From the NCBI RefSeq assembly GCF_018636735.1, contig NZ_CP045200.1, forward strand, positions 1,054,001 to 1,118,000: a stretch of DNA of 64,000 nt. The letters run 5' to 3'. This DNA is from Erythrobacter sp. 3-20A1M (GTDB lineage: Bacteria; Pseudomonadota; Alphaproteobacteria; Sphingomonadales; Sphingomonadaceae). The notes beneath the pieces were generated by a model. That model saw only the letters and a list, made by a program, of their open reading frames with translations. It was not told where the DNA came from and did no database searches. Shown piece by piece: positions 46,709 through 55,592 of this stretch. Every line of letters starts with the position of its first letter. The stretch's first letter is position 1. The translations under genes and the position numbers were made by a program.

Positions 46709-47146
46709 ATGGTGCTGAAGAAAATACGGACTTTCCTTCATCGCAGGATGAGCGGAACACGGCGGCTGTACCTGACGAAGGTCTGGGGCATGACGCTGGG
46801 CGAAGGTTCGCGAATCTCGCTGAAGGCCGATCTCGATTTCACGAATCCTTCGGGCATCCATATCGGCGCCTACACCATGGTGACGCCCCGGGTGCAGATC
46901 TTCACCCACGATTTCGTGCGCGCACGCCATGTCGACACCTATATCGGCGACAATTGCTTCATCGGAGCAGGCGCGATCATCCTTCCCGGCGTAAGGATCG
47001 GCGACCGCTGCATCGTCGCGGCGGGGTCCGTCGTCTCGCGCGACGTGCCGCAAAGATCGCTGGTGGCCGGCAATCCGGCCCGCGTGATCCGGTCTGATAT
47101 CCGCGTTGGCCATTACGGCATGATGGTCGGCCGCACCGTGGCCTAG
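46709..47146 (+). CDS. Hexapeptide-repeat (LbH) acyltransferase
   Basis: The 145-residue protein has the left-handed beta-helix repeats of acetyltransferases such as WcaF/Nod[59 protein letters not shown] and VAGNPARVI. The His in FTHD is the expected catalytic residue. It probably acetylates an EPS sugar or precursor in the cytoplasm. The start is uncertain; ATG 46709 gives a short basic N-terminus and is the simplest choice, with a weak ribosome site. It lies alone on the plus strand, between pgm and the XrtV-accessory-like gene. Confidence 0.82.
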   Translation: MVLKKIRTFLHRRMSGTRRLYLTKVWGMTLGEGSRISLKADLDFTNPSGIHIGAYTMVTPRVQIFTHDFVRARHVDTYIGDNCFIGAGAIILPGVRIGDRCIVAAGSVVSRDVPQRSLVAGNPARVIRSDIRVGHYGMMVGRTVA

Positions 47147-47351
47147 TTGGCGAGCCCGCCCGCGTATCGGCGACGCGCCACCCTTCCCGACACCGCCCCA
47201 CGCTGCTAAATGGCCTGACCGACGTTTTCTGATATTGTGTCATATCCCGGTACGCGGCGAGCATTACGCTATCTTCGCCCGCCGCGTATCTCTACTGACC
47301 CCGGCGGTCGCGATGGCGACCCGTCCATGAGCCTTTTTGGAGCGCCGACCC

Positions 47352-47591
47352 TTGGAAACTGTTTACGACTGGGTCTCCGTCCTGGTGTTCGCAGGGTTGA
47401 TCACCCTGTTCCTGCAGCGCTCCTCGATGGAGAATCCGCCAGACACGATCTGGCACTATCTGCCGCCCGCGGTGGGCTGTGCGCTGGCGAACTATGTCGG
47501 CAACGAAGGCTACATGATCCCAGCCGTTGCGCTGCTGGTCGCCGTTCTGGCTTACACCCACATCGTTCTGAAGCCGTTCCGATCGCGCTAG
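47352..47591 (+). CDS. Small membrane protein resembling the XrtV sorting-system accessory protein
   Basis: The 79-residue product (TTG start at 47352, with GGAG ten bases upstream) has two hydrophobic segments, YDWVSVLVFAGLITLFLQRS and a C-terminal one (PAVALLVAVLAYTHIVLKPF), with a conserved-looking middle (PAVGCALANYVGNEGYMIPA). From memory this matches the short proteins annotated as XrtV sorting-system accessory protein in sphingomonads; the match was not tested by search. An in-frame TTG at 47337 is less likely. It is followed eight bases later by the acyltransferase-ATPase fusion gene, so the two are co-transcribed. Confidence 0.65.
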   Translation: METVYDWVSVLVFAGLITLFLQRSSMENPPDTIWHYLPPAVGCALANYVGNEGYMIPAVALLVAVLAYTHIVLKPFRSR

Positions 47592-47598
47592 CGGTGCG

Positions 47599-50169
47599 AT
47601 GCCGAGCGCCCCGAACGCCATCCTAGCAGGGGCACCGCAGGCAAACGGATCGCGGCCGAAGCTTACCACGCTGGAAATGGCGCGCGGTCTGGCCGCGCTT
47701 TGCGTGGTGGCGTTTCACGCGAACGTTTCGTGCAGGCTCGCGGGAGCGCCGACCTTCCGGTGGATGGACAGCCTCGCCTATGGCGTGGACTTCTTCTTCG
47801 TCCTCTCCGGCTTCGTCGTCATGCGGGCGTATCACCGCGATATCGGGAAGCCCCGGGCGATTGCTCCCTATCTCGCGAAACGGGCAATCCGCCTGTTTCC
47901 GATGCTCTGGCTGACTGTGCTGGTCGCCGCGGTCGCGCAGATGGCGAGCGGTGTGCCGATCGCGGGTGCCGCGATCCTGCGATCCCTCCTTCCCTACCCC
48001 TCGCTCCAACCTGCACTGCCCAAGGTGATCTGGGCCTTACGCCACGGTCTGCTGTTCTACGGCGGCTTCGCCACTCTGCTTCTTTCGCGCCGGGCGGGTT
48101 CGGCGTTGGGCGCGATGTGGCTGTTGCTGATCCTCGCGCAGCTTCTGGCGTCCGTGGCGGGCTCGCCCGTCGGGGGACTGCCGGCCTTTTTCCTCTCGAC
48201 CTACCAGCTTGATTTCGTCCTGGGCATTGCGCTGGCGATGATCCATCGAGAGCGGACTTTTGCCCGCACGCCAATTCCCTTGCTGGCGGGTTTGGCTGCG
48301 CTGACCCTATATTTGGCACTACGGGACGATCTCGGTCTCGGCCGGGTGGGGGAATACGACTACATTTCGCCGGGCGCGACGCTGGGCGTGGCGATCATGG
48401 GATCGATCTTCGCACTGATCCTGCACGGCCTGCTACGCGTCGAAGGCATTCCTGCCCCCAGGGGCTTCGTCGCGCTGGGCGGTGCATCATACGTCCTTTA
48501 CCTCATCCATCTGCCGCTCAACGCCTTTCTTCATAGCGGGATAGGACAGCTTCCATCGATATTCCTGGATCGGGGACTGGGGCAGATCATCCTGATCGCA
48601 GCGGCTGTGGCGATTTCATTGCCCATTCACTATTTGGTGGAAAAACCGCTTCTCGTTCGATTGCGCAGATTGTTGGCTGGCAGGAAGTTCGCGCGCGGAG
48701 ATACAAAACACCCTATGCGCACCGAAGAAGAGGAAACGGGCACTCTTCACGATCGTTACCGCACGACGGCAACCCTTAATCCGGATGAAAAGACAGTGGG
48801 CTGGTTTTCAAGCATATTTCGAAACAACGCATCCAACGATACCGGAGCGGCAGAGTCTTCCGATCCCGTCGATGAGGAAGGGGCCGAAGACCGGGTTCAC
48901 TGGCGCCTCGCCGGCGTGCCGTCGCGGCAGGCACGCGATCGCGACCGCCGGGCTCGGTTTCCACAGTTCGCAGCCGTCGCCGGCGGCAATGCTTCGGGCC
49001 ACGCGGCCATCGCCCGGCTGGGACGGGCATTTACGCCGTCGCACCCGATTTCCGATCCCGACTTGTTTGCCGGGCGGCACGATATCCTCGCCCGGCTGAT
49101 CGACCTGATCGAGCTGCAGGGGCTTCACGTCGTGCTGTATGGCGATCGCGGCATCGGCAAGACCTCGATTCTGCGCATGGTTTCCGATCTGGCCGAAAGC
49201 GCCAATTATCGCGTCGTGTACGCGTCATGCGGGTCCGACACGACGTTCGACAGCCTGATGCGCAGCCAGGCGCGCAAGGTGCCGTTGCTGTTCCACCGCG
49301 ATTTCGGTCCGACGAGCACGCAGGTGGAAGAGGGGCGAACCTTCGCTGACGAACTGGGCGAAGGCCCGGTGACAGTGGCCGACATGACCGGCCTGCTCGA
49401 GAAGCTGGACGGAACGCAGCTGCTGATCGTCATCGACGAATTCGACCGCGTCGAATCGGAGCGGATGCGCGAACAGCTCGCCGAGCTGATCAAGAACCTG
49501 TCGGATCGCAACGTTACGATCCAGTTCCTGATCGCCGGCGTCGCATCGAACCTTAACAGCCTGATATCCCACATTCCGTCCATTCGCCGCAATCTTACCG
49601 GACTGCAAGTCGACCCGCTGGGTGCCAAGGAGGTCGAAGAATTGCTGGAGAACGGGGCGGCGAAGTCCGGCGTTCGATTCGACGACAAGGCGCGCGAACG
49701 CCTGATCGCCTATTCGCAGGGGCTGCCCTATCTCGCGCAGCTCCTGGGGCTGCATGCCAGTGTGGCAGCACGTCAGGACGGTCGCGATGTGGTCAACGAG
49801 GCCGACATCGTCGAGGCGGGAAAGCTGGCGGCGGGGGAATTGCGGCTCCGTGTCTCCGCGAAAGGGGTGCGGGCGGTGCAGGCCGCCGCCGACCGAATCG
49901 GTTGGGCGACGCTCGGCGAGGTCGCCGGAAAGGCGATGCAATCGCTCGGGATGCTCGACGAACCCGCTCTCTCCGAGGTTGATGAAGCGACAAAATCGTC
50001 CCTATTCGAGACAGCTCCGGAAGAGCTCAAATTGGGCAATGCGCCCGAATGGCAGTTCGTCGAAGAGGCGCTGGCTCCTTATATTTGGCTTGAAAGCTTG
50101 GATAGCGCGCGTCTGACCCACCTATCAGGCACCCAAACGACTTCAGAGCCCCTCCGCTCAAGCTGGTGA
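47599..50169 (+). CDS. Fusion of membrane acyltransferase-3 and AAA/Orc1-like ATPase
   Basis: This 856-residue frame joins two unrelated domains with no stop between. Residues about 20-355 are an acyltransferase-3 (OafA-type) membrane domain with RGLAALCVVAFHANVS and VDFFFVLSGFVVMRAYH. A polar linker (residues ~370-480) follows. The C-terminal part is a P-loop ATPase with GDRGIGKTSILRMVSDLA, LLIVIDEFDRVESERM and a sensor-like FLIAGVASNLNSLI, then a helical lid. A methionine at 48715 could start a separate ATPase, but its nearest GGAG is 14 bases away. The first part probably O-acylates EPS; the ATPase role is unknown. The last helix of the membrane domain would put the ATPase in the cytoplasm. 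Confidence 0.8.
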   Translation: MPSAPNAILAGAPQANGSRPKLTTLEMARGLAALCVVAFHANVSCRLAGAPTFRWMDSLAYGVDFFFVLSGFVVMRAYHRDIGKPRAIAPYLAKRAIRLFPMLWLTVLVAAVAQMASGVPIAGAAILRSLLPYPSLQPALPKVIWALRHGLLFYGGFATLLLSRRAGSALGAMWLLLILAQLLASVAGSPVGGLPAFFLSTYQLDFVLGIALAMIHRERTFARTPIPLLAGLAALTLYLALRDDLGLGRVGEYDYISPGATLGVAIMGSIFALILHGLLRVEGIPAPRGFVALGGASYVLYLIHLPLNAFLHSGIGQLPSIFLDRGLGQIILIAAAVAISLPIHYLVEKPLLVRLRRLLAGRKFARGDTKHPMRTEEEETGTLHDRYRTTATLNPDEKTVGWFSSIFRNNASNDTGAAESSDPVDEEGAEDRVHWRLAGVPSRQARDRDRRARFPQFAAVAGGNASGHAAIARLGRAFTPSHPISDPDLFAGRHDILARLIDLIELQGLHVVLYGDRGIGKTSILRMVSDLAESANYRVVYASCGSDTTFDSLMRSQARKVPLLFHRDFGPTSTQVEEGRTFADELGEGPVTVADMTGLLEKLDGTQLLIVIDEFDRVESERMREQLAELIKNLSDRNVTIQFLIAGVASNLNSLISHIPSIRRNLTGLQVDPLGAKEVEELLENGAAKSGVRFDDKARERLIAYSQGLPYLAQLLGLHASVAARQDGRDVVNEADIVEAGKLAAGELRLRVSAKGVRAVQAAADRIGWATLGEVAGKAMQSLGMLDEPALSEVDEATKSSLFETAPEELKLGNAPEWQFVEEALAPYIWLESLDSARLTHLSGTQTTSEPLRSSW

Positions 50170-50228
50170 TGCCAGCATAATTCTTAGGAACCGGCATCAC
50201 TCCAGCGTATTGGCACCTTGCACTGTAG

Positions 50229-50247
50229 CCTTAAAATGGTATTAAGG
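50229..50247. promoter_or_regulatory. Small inverted repeat upstream of the PEP-CTERM gene
   Basis: CCTTAA and TTAAGG are separated by seven bases within an AT-rich stretch, 91 bases before the PEP-CTERM start codon. The position suits an operator or promoter element. The whole 169-base gap (50170-50338) is AT-richer than its surroundings and carries the likely promoter. Confidence 0.35.
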
Positions 50248-50338
50248 TTGTTGCGGTGTTAATAAATCGCCTTGGGGAAGATTGTTGCGTTGGTGGATCG
50301 CGGCAGTCGGAATTGGGGCCTCAACAGGAGCTTCCGCC

Positions 50339-50866
50339 ATGAATCTTATGAAGAAATGCGCGCTTGCAGCCTCGACCGTAGCTCTGGGCCTCGGCCTGAG
50401 CGGTACGGCGACTGCGGCACCTTACATCGATGCGCCGACGTTGGGCGACCCGACGGGCGAATACGGGAATAACGATCCTGAATCGCGTTTTAGCGACGTG
50501 TTCACGTTCAATCTGCCGACCTACGGCGTGCTGACCGTCACCCTTCAGTCGGTTTACCAGACTATCGATCAGAACGTGAATTTCATCGTGAACGGCGTGA
50601 AGCTGAATTCCGAGAACTTCACCGTGATCAACAAGGGTAATCCCGAAGTACAGACGATCACCCAGCGGGTTTCGCCCGGCAAGCAAACCATTCAGGTTGC
50701 TGGCGCTTCGGGCCCGAACGGTGCCTATAACGGTGCGATCATCTTCGCCGCCGGCGGCGTTCCCGAACCGGCCACCTGGATGATGCTGATCCTCGGCTTC
50801 GGCGCGATCGGCTTCGGCATGCGTCGCAAGGCCGCCAACGTCGCGACCCGCGTGACCTACGCCTGA
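50339..50866 (+). CDS. PEP-CTERM (PEP-x-x-W type) exosortase substrate protein
   Basis: This 175-residue secreted protein is the only exosortase substrate found in the window. It has a Sec signal peptide (AASTVALGLGLSGTATAA), a mature domain of about 115 residues rich in Asn, Thr and Val (VFTFNLPTYGVLTVTLQSVY) without cysteine, and a C-terminal sorting signal: VPEPATWMMLILGFGAIGFG followed by MRRK. The motif PEPATW plus a glycine-rich helix and an RRK cluster match the sphingomonad PEP-x-x-W-A class, here with Met in place of Ala. AGGAG lies nine bases before the ATG. It is followed by a strong terminator, so it is a single-gene transcript. Function of the mature domain is unknown. Confidence 0.92.
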   Translation: MNLMKKCALAASTVALGLGLSGTATAAPYIDAPTLGDPTGEYGNNDPESRFSDVFTFNLPTYGVLTVTLQSVYQTIDQNVNFIVNGVKLNSENFTVINKGNPEVQTITQRVSPGKQTIQVAGASGPNGAYNGAIIFAAGGVPEPATWMMLILGFGAIGFGMRRKAANVATRVTYA

Positions 50867-50908
50867 TAGACTTTCGGTCCACCAGGACCGGGATTGTCAG
50901 AATTCTAA

Positions 50909-50939
50909 GGGGCTCCGGACTTGTTCGGGGCCCCTTTTT
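50909..50939 (+). terminator. Intrinsic terminator of the PEP-CTERM gene
   Basis: An 11-pair stem (GGGGCTCCGGA with TTCGGGGCCCC, two G-U pairs), a four-base loop and a run of five T residues lie 42 bases after the PEP-CTERM stop codon. Confidence 0.9.
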
Positions 50940-51063
50940 CCTTTGCGGCCTCTTCATCTAATCGCAATGGATGCAGGGCTAAGGATTCATCGCTTATCCA
51001 AATCATCCGGCTTCCGTACCGCCGGCTCAAACCGGAAGTCCGGTATCCGACAATGGGTGCCTC

Positions 51064-51726
51064 ATGTTTGGAACGTTGATCGAGAAGCTGAAGATCAGGC
51101 TCTGGTCGCGCAACCAGACCACTAGTACAGAATTACGCAGCTATTTTTGTGATAAGTTTCGGATCGACGTTGGCATGCACAGCTACGGCTGCTTCGACCA
51201 ATGGCGCATGCCTGGCCCGATGAAGATCGGCCGGTTTTGTTCGATCGCGCGCACGGTGCGATACACGCCGATCAATCATCCCTACCATGCGTTGACGACC
51301 AATCCCTTATCCTACGAGCGTAGATTCGGCGTAGTGGATGAGGACCTCACGTCCGACGATTGTCTCGTCATCGAGGATGACGTTTGGATCGGACATCATG
51401 CGATCATTCTTCCGTCCTGCAAATTCATCGGTAGAGGAGCGGTAATCGGTGCGGGATCGATCGTAACAAAGGATGTGGCGCCCTACTCCATCGTGGTTGG
51501 CAATCCGGCGCGGAAATTGAAGGATCGCTTTCCGCCGGACGTGATCGACCAGATCGAGGCCTCGCAATGGTGGACCCTCTCGATTCCCGAGTTGAGAGCG
51601 CTCGCCGAATTTGATCCCACACTTCTCTTGCGACCAACGCGCGAAAGTTTGCGTCGCTGGAACGAGCGCGAGAGGAAAGTGGCTCCCACGTTCGCACGCA
51701 CGCACTTACGACAGGCGCAGGCTTGA
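51064..51726 (+). CDS. CatB-type hexapeptide-repeat O-acetyltransferase
   Basis: The 220-residue protein has left-handed beta-helix repeats of the CatB/Vat type: [61 protein letters not shown] and [13 protein letters not shown]. The NHP segment carries the expected catalytic His. It is probably an acetyltransferase acting on an EPS sugar. The C-terminal ~60 residues are helical and basic. Its stop overlaps the in-frame TTG start region of the following glycosyltransferase gene, so the two are coupled. Confidence 0.85.
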   Translation: MFGTLIEKLKIRLWSRNQTTSTELRSYFCDKFRIDVGMHSYGCFDQWRMPGPMKIGRFCSIARTVRYTPINHPYHALTTNPLSYERRFGVVDEDLTSDDCLVIEDDVWIGHHAIILPSCKFIGRGAVIGAGSIVTKDVAPYSIVVGNPARKLKDRFPPDVIDQIEASQWWTLSIPELRALAEFDPTLLLRPTRESLRRWNERERKVAPTFARTHLRQAQA

Positions 51727-51728
51727 CC

Positions 51729-52604
51729 ATGCAACCCGAGATAAGTGTTATCATTCCTCACTATCAGGACCTCGAGGCGCTAGATAAGTGCCTGGAAGCG
51801 CTGCGTTTGCAAACTATAACGCCAGCGCGCGAGTTCGAGATAATAGTGGCCGACAACAATTCGCCCGTAGGGCTCGAGGCGGTCGCGGAAGTTGTCGGTG
51901 ACCGGGCACGCGTCGTCGTCGCCATGGACAAGGGTGCCGGACCAGCGCGCAATGCCGGGATTGGCGCAGCGCGCGGATCGCTTCTCGCTTTCACCGATAG
52001 CGACTGCGTCCCCGAACCCGGCTGGCTGGAGGCTGGGCTCAGCCGCCTAAACGATTTCGACCTGGTCGGGGGGCGGGTAGTCGTGCTGGTCGAACACGAA
52101 AGCAGGATGAACGGCGTCGAAGCATTCGAAAGGGTCTTCGCCTTCAACAACGCCCGATATGTAGCGGAAGAGGGCTTCACGGGGGCCGGCAATCTTTTCT
52201 GTAGAGCGGAAACCGCAGCGACGATCGGCCCGTTCGAAGCAGTGGTTTCCGAAGACAAGGAATGGTGCAAGCGAGCGACGAAACTCGGGTTTACCTTGGG
52301 CTACGCGCACGATGCCGTCGTTGGCCATCCTGCGCGTACCAACTGGCGGGATTTCCTGCAGAAGTGGAAACGCATCAATCGCGAAAGCTACGCCCTGTGG
52401 CGGGCAGAGGGAAAATCAGTCGCCGGATGGCTCGGAAGGACCTGGTTGCTTCCCGCGTCGATCGGACCACACGCCGTGAAGGTCTTGACGTCCAAATCGC
52501 TATCGGGGACGGGAAACCGGGCGCGGGCGTTCGGAACGCTCGCTGCGCAGCGAATATGGCGCTTCTGGGACCAACAAAGACTGATCTTCACTTCGAAGCG
52601 ATAA
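51729..52604 (+). CDS. Glycosyltransferase family 2
   Basis: The 291-residue GT-A enzyme starts with ISVIIPHYQDLEALDKCLEA and has IIVADNNSPVG, GAGPARNAGIGAARGSLLAF and the metal motif FTDSDCVPEPGWLE. A membrane-associating C-terminal segment is likely. It is the fourth sugar transferase of the locus and sits directly before the polymerase gene, so it probably adds a late sugar of the repeat unit. ATG 51729 is used; an in-frame TTG lies two codons earlier. Donor sugar is not determined. Confidence 0.87.
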   Translation: MQPEISVIIPHYQDLEALDKCLEALRLQTITPAREFEIIVADNNSPVGLEAVAEVVGDRARVVVAMDKGAGPARNAGIGAARGSLLAFTDSDCVPEPGWLEAGLSRLNDFDLVGGRVVVLVEHESRMNGVEAFERVFAFNNARYVAEEGFTGAGNLFCRAETAATIGPFEAVVSEDKEWCKRATKLGFTLGYAHDAVVGHPARTNWRDFLQKWKRINRESYALWRAEGKSVAGWLGRTWLLPASIGPHAVKVLTSKSLSGTGNRARAFGTLAAQRIWRFWDQQRLIFTSKR

Positions 52605-52736
52605 GTCGGCGTTCGATTGAACTGGCGCGATGCCATCTTTCGCTCGTCCTATTAACCTCCGCTCATTACGGTGTCGCGCCCGCCCAGGCGCATGGCCTAA
52701 CGATCGGAACGGGCTGGAAAGGAATGCAGGACTGAA
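52605..52736 (+). other. Short intergenic stretch before the polymerase gene
   Basis: This 132-base gap has no convincing gene. It contains a short open frame, but without a ribosome site. The stretch GTCCTATTAACCTCCGCTCA near 52645-52665 is slightly AT-rich and may hold a promoter for the polymerase gene. Confidence 0.3.
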
Positions 52737-54314
52737 ATGAAGCTGCCCTCGCTTCCTTTTATCGGGCGCTCTGCCCGAGGCCCGGTCCTGGCCGGCTATC
52801 ACGTGCCCGTCAGATTTCGTGCCGGCACAATCCTGGGTGTTCTTGCCTATACCGGCATCCTGATCGTCTACGGGGTGGCGCTGACCTATTTCGGGCCGAG
52901 CGTGCTCATGCCGCTGACAGCACCGCTTGCCATCCTGGCGCTGGTCGTGATCTGGGCGCTTCCCGACAGCGCACGCCCGCCGACACGATGGTTGAACGCG
53001 CTCGTGTTCGCGTTCCTCGTCGCCCTGCTCGTCTGGCCCGATTATCTTGCCCTTGCGCTGCCCGGAACACCTTGGATCACCGCGTTACGGCTGACCGGTG
53101 TGCCGCTTGCCGTGTTTCTGTTCATATGCCTTTCGGTATCGCGGGCGTTCCGCGCGCGATTGTTCGAAATCGTCGGAGCGACGCGGATAACCACCGGACT
53201 GGTCGTCGGATTTGCGGCTATCGCTACCCTCAGCGTCGCTCTCTCGAACGACCCGGCGACATCGCTCAACAAGCTGGTGGTCGCGTATCTCTATTGGATC
53301 ATCATCTTCTTCGCGTCCGCGTGGGTATTCTCCAAGCCTGGGAACGTACGCAAACTCGCGTGGATCGTCTGGCTTTTCGTGCTGATTACCTCGGTCATCG
53401 GTCTGCAGGAATGGCGGTTGCAGTCCGTTCCCTGGGCAGGCCATATTCCAAGCTTCCTGCGCATCGAGGACCCGGTCGTCCAGCATATCCTGTCCGCCAA
53501 ATCGCGATCGACGACGGGCATATACCGGGTGCAGAGCAAGTTCACTACGCCGCTCGGCTTTGCGGAGTTCCTCGCGCTCGCCACCCCCTTCATCATCTTC
53601 TTCTTCGTCTTTGCGCGGAACTGGCTGCTGAAAGGGGCCGCGGTCGCCACGCTTGTACTTATTTTCATATCGATATCGCGAACCGACTCGCGGTTGGGAG
53701 CAGCCGGCTTCTTCATGTCGTTCATGCTCTTCCTTGCGGCCTGGGCGGCATTGCGGTGGTGGCGCGAGCGCACAAGCCTCTTCGGCCCCGCACTGACCCT
53801 TGCGTACCCGGCCGTCTTCGCAGCCTTCATCGCCTCGACATTCTTGATCGGCCGGATGCGAGCAATGGTCTGGGGCACGAAGGCCCAGTCGTTCAGCAGC
53901 CAGGCGCGCGAGGCGCAGGTCGAGCGCGGCCTGCCCCTGATCTGGTCGGAGCCCTGGGGGCGCGGGATCGGGCGTGGCGCGTTAGAGCTCGGGTACCGAA
54001 ATCTGGCAGGCGGACTGACGATCGATTCCTATTTCCTGCTGATCGGGCTGGAATTCGGCGTCATCGGCTTCCTGGTCTATTTCGGCATATTCCTCAGCTC
54101 GGCATCGTATGGTGCCAGGAACCTGTTCAATTACCGGACAAGCGAGCAGCTGTTGCTCATACCCCTGATGATTTCGGTAACGAATTTCGTGATCATCAAG
54201 ACGGTGTTCGCGCAGCAGGAAAATCATCCTCTGCTGTTCATGTTTCTGGGTGCCATCACGGCACTATGCTGGCAAATTCGCAAGGCGCAGCAGCAGGACG
54301 GGATACCGGGGTAG
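52737..54314 (+). CDS. O-antigen ligase/Wzy-like EPS polymerase
   Basis: The 525-residue polytopic protein has about 11 helices and a large loop near the middle (residues ~225-275, GLQEWRLQSVPWAGHIPSFL). The segment YRVQSKFTTPLGFAEFLALA, the WSEPWGRGIGRGALELGYRN loop and ITIDSYFLLIGLEFGVIGF-type end match O-antigen ligase/polymerase-fold proteins (Wzy_C). It is the only polymerase candidate in the locus and is followed 12 bases later by a second Wzz-like gene, so it should link EPS repeat units at the periplasmic face. Confidence 0.83.
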   Translation: MKLPSLPFIGRSARGPVLAGYHVPVRFRAGTILGVLAYTGILIVYGVALTYFGPSVLMPLTAPLAILALVVIWALPDSARPPTRWLNALVFAFLVALLVWPDYLALALPGTPWITALRLTGVPLAVFLFICLSVSRAFRARLFEIVGATRITTGLVVGFAAIATLSVALSNDPATSLNKLVVAYLYWIIIFFASAWVFSKPGNVRKLAWIVWLFVLITSVIGLQEWRLQSVPWAGHIPSFLRIEDPVVQHILSAKSRSTTGIYRVQSKFTTPLGFAEFLALATPFIIFFFVFARNWLLKGAAVATLVLIFISISRTDSRLGAAGFFMSFMLFLAAWAALRWWRERTSLFGPALTLAYPAVFAAFIASTFLIGRMRAMVWGTKAQSFSSQAREAQVERGLPLIWSEPWGRGIGRGALELGYRNLAGGLTIDSYFLLIGLEFGVIGFLVYFGIFLSSASYGARNLFNYRTSEQLLLIPLMISVTNFVIIKTVFAQQENHPLLFMFLGAITALCWQIRKAQQQDGIPG

Positions 54315-54326
54315 GACGGAACGGGA

Positions 54327-55565
54327 ATGGGTATCGACCAGCTCTTCGGCAGGATTTGGAGGCTTCGGTGGTTCATACTCGCTTCGAGTATGATCAGCGG
54401 GATGGCAGCCATTGGCGCCACCTATCTCCTGCCCCACCGATACGCCGGAATCGCGGAAGTATCGATGGATTCCCAGATAAATTCCGAGCAGCGGAGCTAC
54501 TCGATATCGAACAAGCAAGTCGATACCTATGTCCGCTCACAGGCTGAACTGGTGAAGGACTACCGCGTCACCGGCAGGGTCGTCGACAAACTCAACTGGA
54601 CTTCTTCCAACGAGCTTGCCCAGCAATACAACACCTACGGGCGCCGTACCGGGCTCGACTTCAGAACCTGGCTTGCCTCACGTATCAGTGCCAACACCTC
54701 CCTCCAGTTCGAGGAAGGCAGTTCCGGCTTCGCCATCATTTACGCCGGCTTCGATCCGCAAGAAGCCAAGTCGATGGCTGGGCTGCTGCGCGACGCCTAT
54801 ATCGAGTACCTGCTCGACCGGCGACGCGCCGACGCGCGCGGCCAGGTCGACTGGGTAGGGAAGCGCAAAGCCTATCTCGAGGAACAGATCCGCACGCTGG
54901 AGAAACGATCGGCCGAGTTCAGCAAGAAAACCGGCGTCGTTCTAACGCAGGATGGTCTGGCACTGGCTGAAATCAGGCTGCGCAACGCAGCGTCAGCAGT
55001 CGAGATCGAGCAGCCAACGACCCTGCCTGGCCCGATCGTGTCGCTCGAGCGCAAGAACCTGACCGCAGTGGAAGGTCAGCTGGCGGCCCTTTCCCAAACC
55101 CTCGGGCCGAACCATCCGCAAATAAAGGATCTTGAGGAGAAGCGCGACGCCCTTCAGCAATCGGTAGCGGCCGCCGAACGCGCTCGCGTAGTCCCAACCC
55201 CACCGCCCACAGGTCCCTCGCTGGAAAAAATCCGCTCGGAATTTCTCGCGAAGGCGAACGACATAGCGACGGCCAAGCGGTATTTTACCGAACTTCAGGC
55301 GCTGCAACAACAGTATCAGGCGTTGCAGCAATCTTCGTCCAACGCACAACTCGACTCCAACACCATCCAATCCGGCGCGCAGGCTGACGACGAACCGACC
55401 GCGACCGGAAATGTCTATTATCCCGATTACCGGTTCTCGATCCCTATGGCTTTCGCTCTGGGGGCGGTGCTGGCGATACTCGCTGGCCTGCTATATTCTC
55501 TGCTGAATATGCGCGTTCGCACCGTGAAGGACCTAAGGATCATGAACATCCCCACCTTCGACTAA
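54327..55565 (+). CDS. Second Wzz/GumC-like chain-length protein
   Basis: The 412-residue inner-membrane protein has a helix near residue 20 (WFILASSMISGMAAIGATYL), a periplasmic region with coiled coil (residues about 170-340, including YLEEQIRTLEKRSAEFSKKT) and a second helix near residue 380 (SIPMAFALGAVLAILAGLLYSL). It resembles the protein at 40.8 kb in architecture, including NHPQIKDLEEKRDALQ versus NHPDLQQLRQQRTALA, so the two probably come from an old duplication. Its position just after the polymerase suggests it is the partner of Wzy, while the other pairs with the Wza-like exporter. Confidence 0.88.
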   Translation: MGIDQLFGRIWRLRWFILASSMISGMAAIGATYLLPHRYAGIAEVSMDSQINSEQRSYSISNKQVDTYVRSQAELVKDYRVTGRVVDKLNWTSSNELAQQYNTYGRRTGLDFRTWLASRISANTSLQFEEGSSGFAIIYAGFDPQEAKSMAGLLRDAYIEYLLDRRRADARGQVDWVGKRKAYLEEQIRTLEKRSAEFSKKTGVVLTQDGLALAEIRLRNAASAVEIEQPTTLPGPIVSLERKNLTAVEGQLAALSQTLGPNHPQIKDLEEKRDALQQSVAAAERARVVPTPPPTGPSLEKIRSEFLAKANDIATAKRYFTELQALQQQYQALQQSSSNAQLDSNTIQSGAQADDEPTATGNVYYPDYRFSIPMAFALGAVLAILAGLLYSLLNMRVRTVKDLRIMNIPTFD

Positions 55566-55592
55566 CCCGCGCGGGAGGCTGCTCGGACTCGA

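Noticed and set aside
50211-50225. Sigma-54-like TGGCAC...TTGC element before the PEP-CTERM gene
   Set aside because: The two half-elements are several bases too close for a -24/-12 promoter, so it is probably chance.
52262-52735. Plus-strand frame overlapping the end of the GT2 gene and the gap before the polymerase gene
   Set aside because: Mostly a shadow of the GT2 gene; its unique tail has no start with a ribosome site.
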